64,000 nucleotides of DNA, taken from Flagellimonas sp. CMM7 (lineage in GTDB: Bacteria; Bacteroidota; Bacteroidia; Flavobacteriales; Flavobacteriaceae). The notes under the pieces were generated by a model. The model made no database searches. It saw only the letters and a list, made by a program, of their open reading frames with translations, and was not told where the DNA came from. The DNA is taken from NCBI RefSeq assembly GCF_021390195.1, contig NZ_CP090003.1:2530001-2594000 (forward strand), written 5' to 3'. The position numbers and the translations under genes were made by a program. Of the stretch, positions 27,058-35,690 are shown one piece after another (the stretch's first letter is position 1; each line of letters begins with the position of its first letter).

Positions 27058-28423
27058 CTTTTAAATAGGGGCTTTGGAAATCCAATTTTTTCAAACCTTT
27101 CTGAATGTCTTCATTCGCCATAAACAATTTCCAGAACAAACCTGATCTATAGTTTTCAATCATTACTGGTATTGGACCTTGGTCTATGGCCAAATATCTT
27201 GGTAGAAACCAGTTTTTTTCATGACTAAAGGCGTCAAAAGGACCAAACTTACCAATCAAGCTATCTTGGTCCACATACAAATGCCTTAAGAACTGCATGC
27301 TTTCCTTTGGTGTATAAGGCATAGAAGAAAGCGCTGCTGTGGGTGATATAACTCCAAGATCCTTATTTGGTCTATGCGCGGCATAACCATCAACAGAGTA
27401 ACTTGAGGTCAATCCCCAATAGTTTTCACCATACCCTTTATATTTTTTTGGATTTTCTACACAATGTTTGTAATGGATAAGGGCATGATTGGTATTTAGT
27501 TTCCAATAATCGCCATATTGATCGGTAAGCCCGTTTGGATTCAATCCCAAATACGAATAATGAGCCCAAAACAGTGGGCCTACAGGAGAGGAATCATGCT
27601 CATAGTGGTTCAGTTCGGTATCCAAATCGTAGTACATGATACTTTTTGTGATATCTCCATTTCTTCCCCATCCTTTTTCATAAACCTCTTTCCTTATGGG
27701 GTGGGTGGGAGACGATGCTCCTAAAATATACATGATAAGGGCTTCATTATATCCGCCAACTGGAAAATTCATTTCCCATCCGTAGTTAGGGCTCCAATGC
27801 CAGTAAAGAACATCTTCACCATTTTTGGTATACCAATCCCATTCTACTTCTTCCCAAAGTTTTTGAATTTTTTGAGCCAGTTCTTGTTCTCTTTTATTCC
27901 CGTCTTTAAAATATTGTTTTACTGTAAGCAATCCTTGGATTAAAAAAGCGGTTTCCACCAGATCCCCACCTTCATCCTTGGTACTGAAGGGGGTGGTTTT
28001 TCCGCTGGATAGCAGCCAGTGTGGCCAAGCACCATGATATCGATCTGCAGAAGCTAGAAAATCAACAGCTTTTTCAAAACGTTCCAATGCTTGTTGTCTG
28101 GTTATAAATCTACGTTCTACACCAACCAATATGGCCATAAGACCAAAGCCTGAACCTCCAGTGGTAATGATATCCTTATCATGTGTGGGATAAATGTTGT
28201 CAAGGTGTATGCGCTCTCGGGCTAGACCAGAAATGGGTTCAGCACCGCTCCAGAAATATTCAAAGGTTTGCCGTTGAACCATGTCCATCAATTCTTCGTC
28301 TGAAAAGGCTGGCTTAACGATATTTTGGGCAACCAATGCTTTTTCTTTAGTAGTTTTTTGGCCATTGCACCCCGCTACTAAAGATGCAACAGCCAAGAAA
28401 ACTGAAATTAAAACTAACCTCAT
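27047..28423 (-). CDS. GH144-like glucoamylase-domain (PF10091) lipoprotein, copy 1
   Basis: A 458-residue paralogue of the next gene, with a lipoprotein signal (lipobox ending VAGC near residue 19). The same barrel blocks appear: RQTFEYFWSGAEPISG, TTGGSGFGLMAILVG, YHGAWPHWLLS, GGDLVETAFLIQGL, YWHWSPN, FWAHYSYLG, ISPTAALSSMPY and IDQGPIPVMIENYRSGLFW. It probably cleaves the PUL substrate at the cell surface or in the periplasm. It lies 57 bases after the LamG lipoprotein gene and overlaps the second copy by 11 bases. Confidence 0.88.
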   Translation of the reverse strand: MRLVLISVFLAVASLVAGCNGQKTTKEKALVAQNIVKPAFSDEELMDMVQRQTFEYFWSGAEPISGLARERIHLDNIYPTHDKDIITTGGSGFGLMAILVGVERRFITRQQALERFEKAVDFLASADRYHGAWPHWLLSSGKTTPFSTKDEGGDLVETAFLIQGLLTVKQYFKDGNKREQELAQKIQKLWEEVEWDWYTKNGEDVLYWHWSPNYGWEMNFPVGGYNEALIMYILGASSPTHPIRKEVYEKGWGRNGDITKSIMYYDLDTELNHYEHDSSPVGPLFWAHYSYLGLNPNGLTDQYGDYWKLNTNHALIHYKHCVENPKKYKGYGENYWGLTSSYSVDGYAAHRPNKDLGVISPTAALSSMPYTPKESMQFLRHLYVDQDSLIGKFGPFDAFSHEKNWFLPRYLAIDQGPIPVMIENYRSGLFWKLFMANEDIQKGLKKLDFQSPYLKVDE

Positions 28424-28480
28424 AAGTAATAAAAACTAACTAATTCAAATATTTTATTCTGTTCTTAGACTGTATTTAGA

Positions 28481-30262
28481 TTACAAATCTGAATTTCTGA
28501 CACTTTGCACTTCTCCTTGAGATAATGCTTTGTCAAACAATCGTAATTCATCTATGTAGCTTAAATCGGATAAGTGATTCCATTGATTAAACCTTGGTGC
28601 ACCTGAGCCAATGGACAGTATGTCGCAACCGGTCCAATCTATTCCCGTAAAATCTCCTTGTGCTACTACTTCTCCGTCTATATATACCACACATTCTGTA
28701 TTGGAAATGGTAAAGGCCAAATGAACCCAATCTGCGGTGTCTGACGGTATGGAGGCCGTTGCTCCACCATCAAACCAGCTATCTGCTGTTCCGTTGCCTA
28801 CATTTAGTTTGAAAATCTGTCCATCGCCGCCTGCTTCCCTAAAGAAGCGGAAACCATTTGTTCTTAGATTCTGAATATCTGGATATTCTGCGCCTTCTGT
28901 ATCTGGAGGCCCCATAACCAGTATTCCAGCTCTATCGGGATCTGCGTTTATTTTATACCACATAGTTGCACTAAATTCACCTGTGGTCAATCCATTGGTT
29001 GGAAACGTTAGATATGCATCTGTTGCTCCGGCATAGGCATCACTTCCTGAGGCACTTTCTCCAGCAAAGCTGGGAGTGCCAACAACAGAGGCATCACTGC
29101 TGGTAAACATTTCTGTATTATTTCCATCAAAAGGCATATAGAACATTTCTGCATCAAAAGAACCAACAAAACCACCTGCTTCTGCGGTCATTATACTTTG
29201 GATTTCAGATTGTGGAAGTACTCTGTTGAACATTCGCAGTTCGTCCATACTACTGCCATCATATTTATGGTTCCATCCAGAAAAACGAGGTTCTCCAGAC
29301 ATAATGGAAAGCAAATCACAATTGGTCCAATCCACACCGTCAAAATCACCTTGGCTTACAATCTGGCCATTTATGTAAACGGTAGCTTGGTTTTGTGAAA
29401 TAGTAAATGCCATATGAGTCCAATCGGTACCTGGGGCAACATCTGCAGCTGCACCACCATCAAACCAAGATTCTCCTGCTCCAGTACCTACATTAAGTTT
29501 AAACCGTTGGTTTCCTCCTGCGTTTTCGCGGAAAAATCTAAATCCATTTTGACGATTATTTTGGGCATCAGGATTGGCCTCATCTGGAGGACCTATAACC
29601 AAAATACCTGCTCTATCTGGATCAGCGTTTACTTTGTACCAAAAAATAGCACTAAATTCATTTGTTAACATGCCGTCTGTAGGCAAGGTGAGATAGGAAT
29701 CCGGGGCGCCTGCATAGGCATTGATGCCAACAAATCCTTCACCAGTGAATCCTGGGTCTCCAACTTTATCAGCTTGACGAATGTTTACTAAATCAAAGTT
29801 GTCCCCATCAAAGGGCATGTAGAGCGTTTCTCCGGCATATAGAGGTGTGTAGGCCGGTTCTTTTTCAAAGTTAACAGAGGAGGAAGTGGTTTTACCGTCT
29901 AAATCTGTAGCCCTGATAATTAACTCGTGAGTACCGTCTGTTAATTGATCATAAACGAAATCATCAATCAGGACGCGACGATAGTCCTTGAAACTATTGA
30001 AATCTCCAATTTTAGTTCCATCCAATAGTATTTCGATAGAGGCAACCTCAATATCGTCTGTTACTTCAAAATCTACAGTTATTGAAGTCACGACCTCCAG
30101 TACTTTTATTTTGCTACCTTCTGTTGGGGAGTTAATTACAACTGCCGGAGCTGATGCATCGGCGCCGGAATCTACTGCGGTAATGCTATCTATGCCTTGT
30201 TCACATCCCAAAAGAAATGACATGGCTATTATATAAAAACCTAGTTGTTTTAAATGTTTCAT
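28481..30262 (-). CDS. PUL surface lipoprotein with Ig-like domain and two LamG domains
   Basis: A 593-residue protein with lipobox LLGC (Cys at about 20). Residues 35-130 form an Ig-like domain (APAVVINSPTEGSKIKVLE ... GTHELIIRATDLDG). Two tandem copies of a concanavalin/LamG-type module follow, at about residues 145-360 and 365-585. They share blocks such as MPFDG, AYAGA, DPDRAGILV, NGFRFFRE, FKLNVG, SWFDGGA and IDELRLF/MDELRMF. Coming third after susC and susD and having no catalytic motif, it is best read as the surface glycan-binding protein of the PUL (inference from position and domains). Confidence 0.85.
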   Translation of the reverse strand: MKHLKQLGFYIIAMSFLLGCEQGIDSITAVDSGADASAPAVVINSPTEGSKIKVLEVVTSITVDFEVTDDIEVASIEILLDGTKIGDFNSFKDYRRVLIDDFVYDQLTDGTHELIIRATDLDGKTTSSSVNFEKEPAYTPLYAGETLYMPFDGDNFDLVNIRQADKVGDPGFTGEGFVGINAYAGAPDSYLTLPTDGMLTNEFSAIFWYKVNADPDRAGILVIGPPDEANPDAQNNRQNGFRFFRENAGGNQRFKLNVGTGAGESWFDGGAAADVAPGTDWTHMAFTISQNQATVYINGQIVSQGDFDGVDWTNCDLLSIMSGEPRFSGWNHKYDGSSMDELRMFNRVLPQSEIQSIMTAEAGGFVGSFDAEMFYMPFDGNNTEMFTSSDASVVGTPSFAGESASGSDAYAGATDAYLTFPTNGLTTGEFSATMWYKINADPDRAGILVMGPPDTEGAEYPDIQNLRTNGFRFFREAGGDGQIFKLNVGNGTADSWFDGGATASIPSDTADWVHLAFTISNTECVVYIDGEVVAQGDFTGIDWTGCDILSIGSGAPRFNQWNHLSDLSYIDELRLFDKALSQGEVQSVRNSDL

Positions 30263-30292
30263 TGGTTTTTGTTTTAATTATTTCGTGTTCAA

Positions 30293-31834
30293 TTATTTAT
30301 CTAGGATAGGAAATTGGTCTACTTGAGCCTGAGGGTAGGGAAGGAAACTCTTATCTTCTGTAAATGTTCTTCCATCATAACTTAACTCGTTCACTCTTCC
30401 TAACCTAATCATATCATAGTAGCGTTTGCCCCATTCCATACCTAACTCGGCAAACTTCTCGTCAATCACCTGATCTAATGTTACTCCTGATAAGGCTGAC
30501 ATTCCAGCTCGTTGTCTTACCAGGTTTACAGCTTGATCAGCTGTCATACCAGAAGCAGAGGCTCCTTGAGTCAACGCTTCGGCATAAACCAATAGGATTT
30601 CAGCATATCGGATTATGTTGTAGTTTTTATTACTGCCATACGATGTTCTTCCAGAGATTAATTGATTTGAAGGTAAATAGTGCTTGCCGCTGGCAAAGAG
30701 TGCTCTTGCATAGTCGTTAATAATATCGCCATCTCTAGTTGTGTTTGAAACAAAAGCTGGTAAGGTGGCATAGTTTGGATCGGCCTGAATTTCGGCAATG
30801 CCTCTATCCGTAAACAGAACACTGGTTTCCAACCTTGTTGTTTCCCCTCGATCCAGCATAAATTTGATGAATTTCATACTGGGTTCATAGAACCCCCATC
30901 CACTTGCTGCTCCATCCACTGCGGGTGTCCAACCTTGTGGGCCATAAGGGGCGTAAAGATGTGATTCTCTATCACCTTCTCCCTGCCCAAAATCAGAATA
31001 CTGCATATCTAAAATGCTCTCGTCACTTAGTTTTCCGGGTATTTTGAAAAGCTCATAAAAATCTGGGAACAAACTAAATTCATTGGAGTTTATAATTTGG
31101 CCTGCGGCATCTGCAACTGCTTGATAGTTGCCTAGTTCTTGATTTGCCAAAGCTTTTATAGCCAATGCAGTATAAAGCGTTACACCACCAGGGAGATCTT
31201 GCCTTTTATTAGGGTGCGTATCCAACAAAAAGGGCATGGCCTCATCCATTTGATCTGAGATATGTTGCATTACTTCTTCTTGAGTAGGAAGAACTTCCAC
31301 ATCAAAAAGTTCTGCGGTATCTGAAGATGTAGGAATGAAAACTTCACCCCAAACTCGAGAAATATGGAAAAGCATAATGGCACGAATTACCTTGGCTTCT
31401 GCAATATATTGATCACCTAAAGCCTTGCCTGCATCATCTGCCAATTCTTGATATCTCATGATTTGATCCATAGCAGTATGAGAAGTGATGACGTCCACAT
31501 ATACATTCTCCCAAAGTGAATTGTACATCCAGTAATCTTTGTTGTAGTTGAAGAGATCTGTCTCAGCAAAATCTTGTTGATCACCCAAACCTCCGGCATT
31601 TACATCATCTCCACGGACGGAAATTAGAAGAGGTTGTTCCCATCCGCGTGATTGAAAAGCTTCATACACTCCTATGATGGAGAGTGTCATATCTTCTGTC
31701 TTTGTAAAATCTGTTCCCCCTGCAAAATTGTTGTTCAATTCAGGTTCTTCCAGTTTGTCCGAGCATCCGATAACAACCATTAAAAGGCTAGCTATCAGGG
31801 TTATTGCTTTTGTTCTTTTAGATAGTTTTTTCAT
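30293..31834 (-). CDS. SusD/RagB family glycan-binding outer-membrane lipoprotein
   Basis: A 513-residue lipoprotein with the signal LIASLLMVVIGC. SusD features include NDKL-type early segments, SIIGVYEAF, AEAKVIRAIMLFHISRVWGEVFIPT in the TPR region, ALAIKALANQELGNYQAV, and the C-terminal NYNIIRYAEILLVYAEALTQ and GKRYYDMIRLGRV blocks. It forms the lid over the SusC transporter and captures oligosaccharides. Its start lies 11 bases after the susC stop. Confidence 0.95.
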   Translation of the reverse strand: MKKLSKRTKAITLIASLLMVVIGCSDKLEEPELNNNFAGGTDFTKTEDMTLSIIGVYEAFQSRGWEQPLLISVRGDDVNAGGLGDQQDFAETDLFNYNKDYWMYNSLWENVYVDVITSHTAMDQIMRYQELADDAGKALGDQYIAEAKVIRAIMLFHISRVWGEVFIPTSSDTAELFDVEVLPTQEEVMQHISDQMDEAMPFLLDTHPNKRQDLPGGVTLYTALAIKALANQELGNYQAVADAAGQIINSNEFSLFPDFYELFKIPGKLSDESILDMQYSDFGQGEGDRESHLYAPYGPQGWTPAVDGAASGWGFYEPSMKFIKFMLDRGETTRLETSVLFTDRGIAEIQADPNYATLPAFVSNTTRDGDIINDYARALFASGKHYLPSNQLISGRTSYGSNKNYNIIRYAEILLVYAEALTQGASASGMTADQAVNLVRQRAGMSALSGVTLDQVIDEKFAELGMEWGKRYYDMIRLGRVNELSYDGRTFTEDKSFLPYPQAQVDQFPILDK

Positions 31835-31845
31835 AGTAACTTTTT

Positions 31846-34800
31846 TTAAATTTTGACATTTACACCTATGGTGTACACGGCAGGTATTGGGTAAGTTTGG
31901 TTGTCTACACCATTTGCTACTTCGGGGTTAAACCCATTGTAGTTAAACAGCGTTAATGGCTTTTCAGCAGTGGCATATATTCGTACTTGTGGTATTCCTT
32001 TATGTTGGCCATTTTTATTGATAGTATACCCAAGTGTTATGTTTTGGATTCTAAAGAAGTCCCCATCCTCAACAAAAAAATCGTTCAAGCGTTGGTTCCA
32101 ACCTTTTCTAATTCCCGCAGAAGAAGGATAACTATTGGTTGTTCCCTCCCCGTGCCAACGGTTAACTGCAAAATCTCGATCCCAGTTGGTATCATTGGTA
32201 AAAATAACTTCGCCACGTTTACGGTTTAAAATGGAGTTTCCACCTTGCCCGATTCCGCTTGCTGAAAAATCCCAATTTTTATAGTTGAAACCTATATTTA
32301 TTCCAAAGGAATAGGAAGGCAAAAATGAACCCAGCACAGTTCTGTCATCATCGGTAATATCTCCATCACCGTTGATATCTCTATAGATAAAATCACCTGG
32401 TGCCAAGTCATTGGCAACAGCTACCGGATCTGCCTGGATTTGAGCATCATTTTGATATACCCCAATTACTTCTCTGCCGAAAAAGGCAAAAATGGATTCT
32501 CCTACTATGGATCGTTGGCGGAACTCGGCACTACCGGCATCCAAGAATTCGGCGCCACCTAGTCCCAATACTTCGTTGTCCAAGGTTGTAAAATTGCCTC
32601 CAATACTATAGCTGAAATCTTCGGATACCCGTTTATCCCAGTTAATGGCTATTTCCAAGCCTGTATTTCGTATTTCACCTACATTTTGTCTTGTTGCACC
32701 TGGAATAAGCGGTCTTAGCACAGGTATTACTGCATCTTTTGTGTCCCTAACATAATAGTCAGCTTCAATGGACAAATTGTTATTAAGCAATCGAGCAGTA
32801 AGTCCGGCATTGATTTCTTCAGTAACCTCCCATTTTAGGGCGGTAAAATCACTACTGGTGTTTAATCCACTAAAAAGGATATCCCCCAAGGCCGTTGTAA
32901 CTACCTCTGAGGTAATTGAGCCTTCGCTGGAAGGAACTCTATCATTACCCAATTCTCCCCAACTACCTCTCAATTTTAAAAAATCGAATATGCCGTTGTT
33001 TTCCATAAAAGATTCACCTGTCAATACCCAACCTACACCTACGGTAGGGAAGTAACCCCATTTTTCTTGATATTTATTAGTACCGTCCGCTCTGAAAGTC
33101 CCATATAATAGGTAGCGGTTATCATAGTTGTAGTTAACCCTTCCAAAATATGAGAAACCAAATTCCCTGGCACCACCATCAAAAGTGTCTTCTTGGACAA
33201 TTGTTTGGGCAAGGTTGATAAAGTATGATTCTTCTCCCGTCAGTGGAAAATTTAAGCCTCTAGCCTGTAGAAGATCAAACGCTTCATCCCTAAATGAAGT
33301 TCCTGCCAACGCAGTTAAGTTGTGTTTGCCAAATGATTCGGTATAGGTCAACGTATTGTCCCAAATTTGATTGGATATTGTAATATTTCGTTTTAAAAGA
33401 TTTGCGTCAACACGTTGGAAATTATCACCAATGAAATAGGGTAATCTAACTTCACGACGGTTTATACTTTCAAAATTGTGATTGTAAGCTGTTCTAAACT
33501 TCAATTTTTCGGGAACCAAATCAATTTCTGCATAAAAGTTTGCCAACACATTCTTTATTTTTTCTCGATTCTCACTAAAGTCCATTGTTGGGAATGGGTT
33601 TTGACCTCCTCGATAGCCTAAATCTTGAGCGTTGGCATAATTTGTTGGAAAAACTTCGGGGTTTTCAGCAAGTATGGGATCAAAGACTGGTAATATTGGT
33701 ACAGCAAAGTAGGCTAGGCGCCAAGCCGAATTTTCGGCATCATAGCGAGTTGCATTGCTGAATACAACATTACCACCCACTTTTAACCAATCATTTACTT
33801 TAAAATCTAATTTACTTCTTAGATTAAAACGTTCATATTCATTTTTCATTTTTAGAAGGCCTCCTTGCTCAAAATAGTTTGCTCCAATGGCGTACGTGGC
33901 ATCCTCACTGCCTCCCGTAATACCAATACTATGGTTTTGTATCAAAGCAACTCGCATTACTTCATCGTACCAATCTGTATTTACATCAGGAATATTCGGA
34001 TTTACTCTGCTTCTCCCGTAGCGTTGCATCGCATTTAGAATAAACTGAGCATCTGGATCGGACCCAGATTCTAATGCCAAAGTAGTAAACTGCTCAGCGT
34101 TTGCCATGGCGAGTACATTTTGAGGTACTTGATATCCAGTATAGCCATCATAGGTTATTTGTGGTTTTTGATTTCGGGATCCGGACTTTGTTTCTATTAA
34201 GACTACACCGTTCGCGGCACGCACACCATAAATTGCGGCTGCGGAGGCATCTTTTAAAATTGACATAGATTCTATATCCGCAGGATTTAAAAAATCAATG
34301 TCATCAAAAAACGCACCGTCAACAACAAATAGAGGGCCTGAAGCACCTGTATTATATGAGCCAATTCCGCGTACCCTAACTGTGGGTGATTGTCCTGGTC
34401 CTCCGTTGTTTACTATTTGGACTCCGGCTACCCGTCCTTGTATTGCTTGCATAGCTTGCCCAACGGGAGCTAAATCCAGTACTTCTGAATCAACGGTTAC
34501 AATAGAAGAGGTGAGGTCTTTTACTTTTAACTCTCCATACCCAACTACCACTACTTCATCCAAAACATTTGTGTCTTCCTGAAGTGTTACATTAATGGTG
34601 GTTTGGCCATTGATATCAATTTCCTGCGGGCTAAAGCCTATATAGCTAAATATTAAAGTGCCGTTATCAGACACGTTGTTTAGAATGTAATTTCCATCAA
34701 AATCAGTTTGTACCCCTGTAGTAGTAGCTTTTAAGATGACATTTGCCCCAGGCAAAGGCTGCCCTTCACTATCAGAAACAGTTCCAGATACCGTAATGTT

Positions 34801-34869
34801 GTTTTGTGAGAAAAGCACAGCTTGAAACAACATAAACGAGATTAACAATAAGACGCTTCTAATTTTCAT
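31846..34869 (-). CDS. SusC/RagA family TonB-dependent outer-membrane transporter
   Basis: A 1007-residue protein with a signal peptide (LLLISFMLFQAVLFSQ). A carboxypeptidase-D regulatory-like domain (VSGTVSDSEGQPLPGANVILK) comes next, then the family signature LDEVVVVGYGELKVKDLTSS (TonB box region), the plug (VRVRGIGSYN, PLFVVDGAFFDD, AAIYGVRAANGVVLI) and the 22-strand barrel ending YTIGVNVKI. It imports oligosaccharides made by the surface enzymes. It is the first gene of the PUL transcript; the 234 bases upstream separate it from the regulator genes, which run in the same direction. Confidence 0.95.
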   Translation of the reverse strand: MKIRSVLLLISFMLFQAVLFSQNNITVSGTVSDSEGQPLPGANVILKATTTGVQTDFDGNYILNNVSDNGTLIFSYIGFSPQEIDINGQTTINVTLQEDTNVLDEVVVVGYGELKVKDLTSSIVTVDSEVLDLAPVGQAMQAIQGRVAGVQIVNNGGPGQSPTVRVRGIGSYNTGASGPLFVVDGAFFDDIDFLNPADIESMSILKDASAAAIYGVRAANGVVLIETKSGSRNQKPQITYDGYTGYQVPQNVLAMANAEQFTTLALESGSDPDAQFILNAMQRYGRSRVNPNIPDVNTDWYDEVMRVALIQNHSIGITGGSEDATYAIGANYFEQGGLLKMKNEYERFNLRSKLDFKVNDWLKVGGNVVFSNATRYDAENSAWRLAYFAVPILPVFDPILAENPEVFPTNYANAQDLGYRGGQNPFPTMDFSENREKIKNVLANFYAEIDLVPEKLKFRTAYNHNFESINRREVRLPYFIGDNFQRVDANLLKRNITISNQIWDNTLTYTESFGKHNLTALAGTSFRDEAFDLLQARGLNFPLTGEESYFINLAQTIVQEDTFDGGAREFGFSYFGRVNYNYDNRYLLYGTFRADGTNKYQEKWGYFPTVGVGWVLTGESFMENNGIFDFLKLRGSWGELGNDRVPSSEGSITSEVVTTALGDILFSGLNTSSDFTALKWEVTEEINAGLTARLLNNNLSIEADYYVRDTKDAVIPVLRPLIPGATRQNVGEIRNTGLEIAINWDKRVSEDFSYSIGGNFTTLDNEVLGLGGAEFLDAGSAEFRQRSIVGESIFAFFGREVIGVYQNDAQIQADPVAVANDLAPGDFIYRDINGDGDITDDDRTVLGSFLPSYSFGINIGFNYKNWDFSASGIGQGGNSILNRKRGEVIFTNDTNWDRDFAVNRWHGEGTTNSYPSSAGIRKGWNQRLNDFFVEDGDFFRIQNITLGYTINKNGQHKGIPQVRIYATAEKPLTLFNYNGFNPEVANGVDNQTYPIPAVYTIGVNVKI

Positions 34870-35103
34870 AATTGTTCAAAGATTGAGTTATATTTTTGCT
34901 AAATTATTAAAGAGGCTGCTCGTTGGTGCGCAATACGATTACATAAAAAATACATCATGGAAAGAATGCCCAATTCTTCCCACCTATGGGGCTTTGCAGT
35001 AGAGAAGGTGTTAAAAAGAACTTGAAAATTTAACACTGTGATGTGGTAATGATGTAGTAGAAAAATAGCTTCTTTTTACAATAAATTTATAACCTAGGTA
35101 GCA

Positions 35104-35670
35104 TTAGAAGGTTATTAAAAAGTTAGATAGGTTTTTTGTACTATCAATCTGTAGTTTTTTTCTTAATCTATACCGATGTATTTCCACACCTCTAATTGTA
35201 ATAGCCATAAGAGGTGCAATTTCTTTGGTAGAGAGGTTCATCTTTAGGTACGCACATAATTTTAGGTCTTTTGGAGTTAAGGTTGGATATTTTTTTAAAA
35301 GACGTTCGAAAAAATCTTCATGTAACTCTTTAAAGTTTACCTCAAATCTTTTCCAGTCTTCCGTATCCTTTACTGAATTATTTAATTTTTTGATAAAAGA
35401 CCTGTATCGTTGAGAATTAGAGAATTTATCCTTGTGCAGTACAAGCATGTTTTTTAATTCTAAAATCATCTCATTCTTTTTGGCAATATTCAAAGTTGTG
35501 CTTGCCAATTCGTTTTGTTTGAGCTTGATTTCTTTTGCTAACTTTTCTTTTTCAAGTGTGGCCAATTTCTCTTTTTGTTCCTTTTTCATTTGCAACTCAA
35601 GCTCCTCTCGTTTTCGTTCCAATTTCCTCGCATTGTACCATCTAACTATAAAGACACCCGCTATAGCCAT
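35104..35670 (-). CDS. PUL regulator, C-terminal fragment: coiled coil and LuxR-type HTH
   Basis: A 188-residue piece that begins inside a membrane helix (MAIAGVFIVRWYNARKL). A Lys/Glu-rich coiled coil follows (about residues 15-75), and a LuxR-type helix-turn-helix closes the protein (TLTPKDLKLCAYLKMNLSTK, then EIAPLMAITIRGVEIHRYRL). This is the output half of the triple-tyrosine (Y_Y_Y) sensor/LuxR regulators found beside flavobacterial PULs. It is out of frame with the upstream sensor half by one base. If translated alone from this ATG it would be a membrane-attached or cytoplasmic DNA-binding protein without a sensor. Confidence 0.8.
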   Translation of the reverse strand: MAIAGVFIVRWYNARKLERKREELELQMKKEQKEKLATLEKEKLAKEIKLKQNELASTTLNIAKKNEMILELKNMLVLHKDKFSNSQRYRSFIKKLNNSVKDTEDWKRFEVNFKELHEDFFERLLKKYPTLTPKDLKLCAYLKMNLSTKEIAPLMAITIRGVEIHRYRLRKKLQIDSTKNLSNFLITF

Positions 35671-35690
35671 TAAGATGTAAAGAGCAATAC

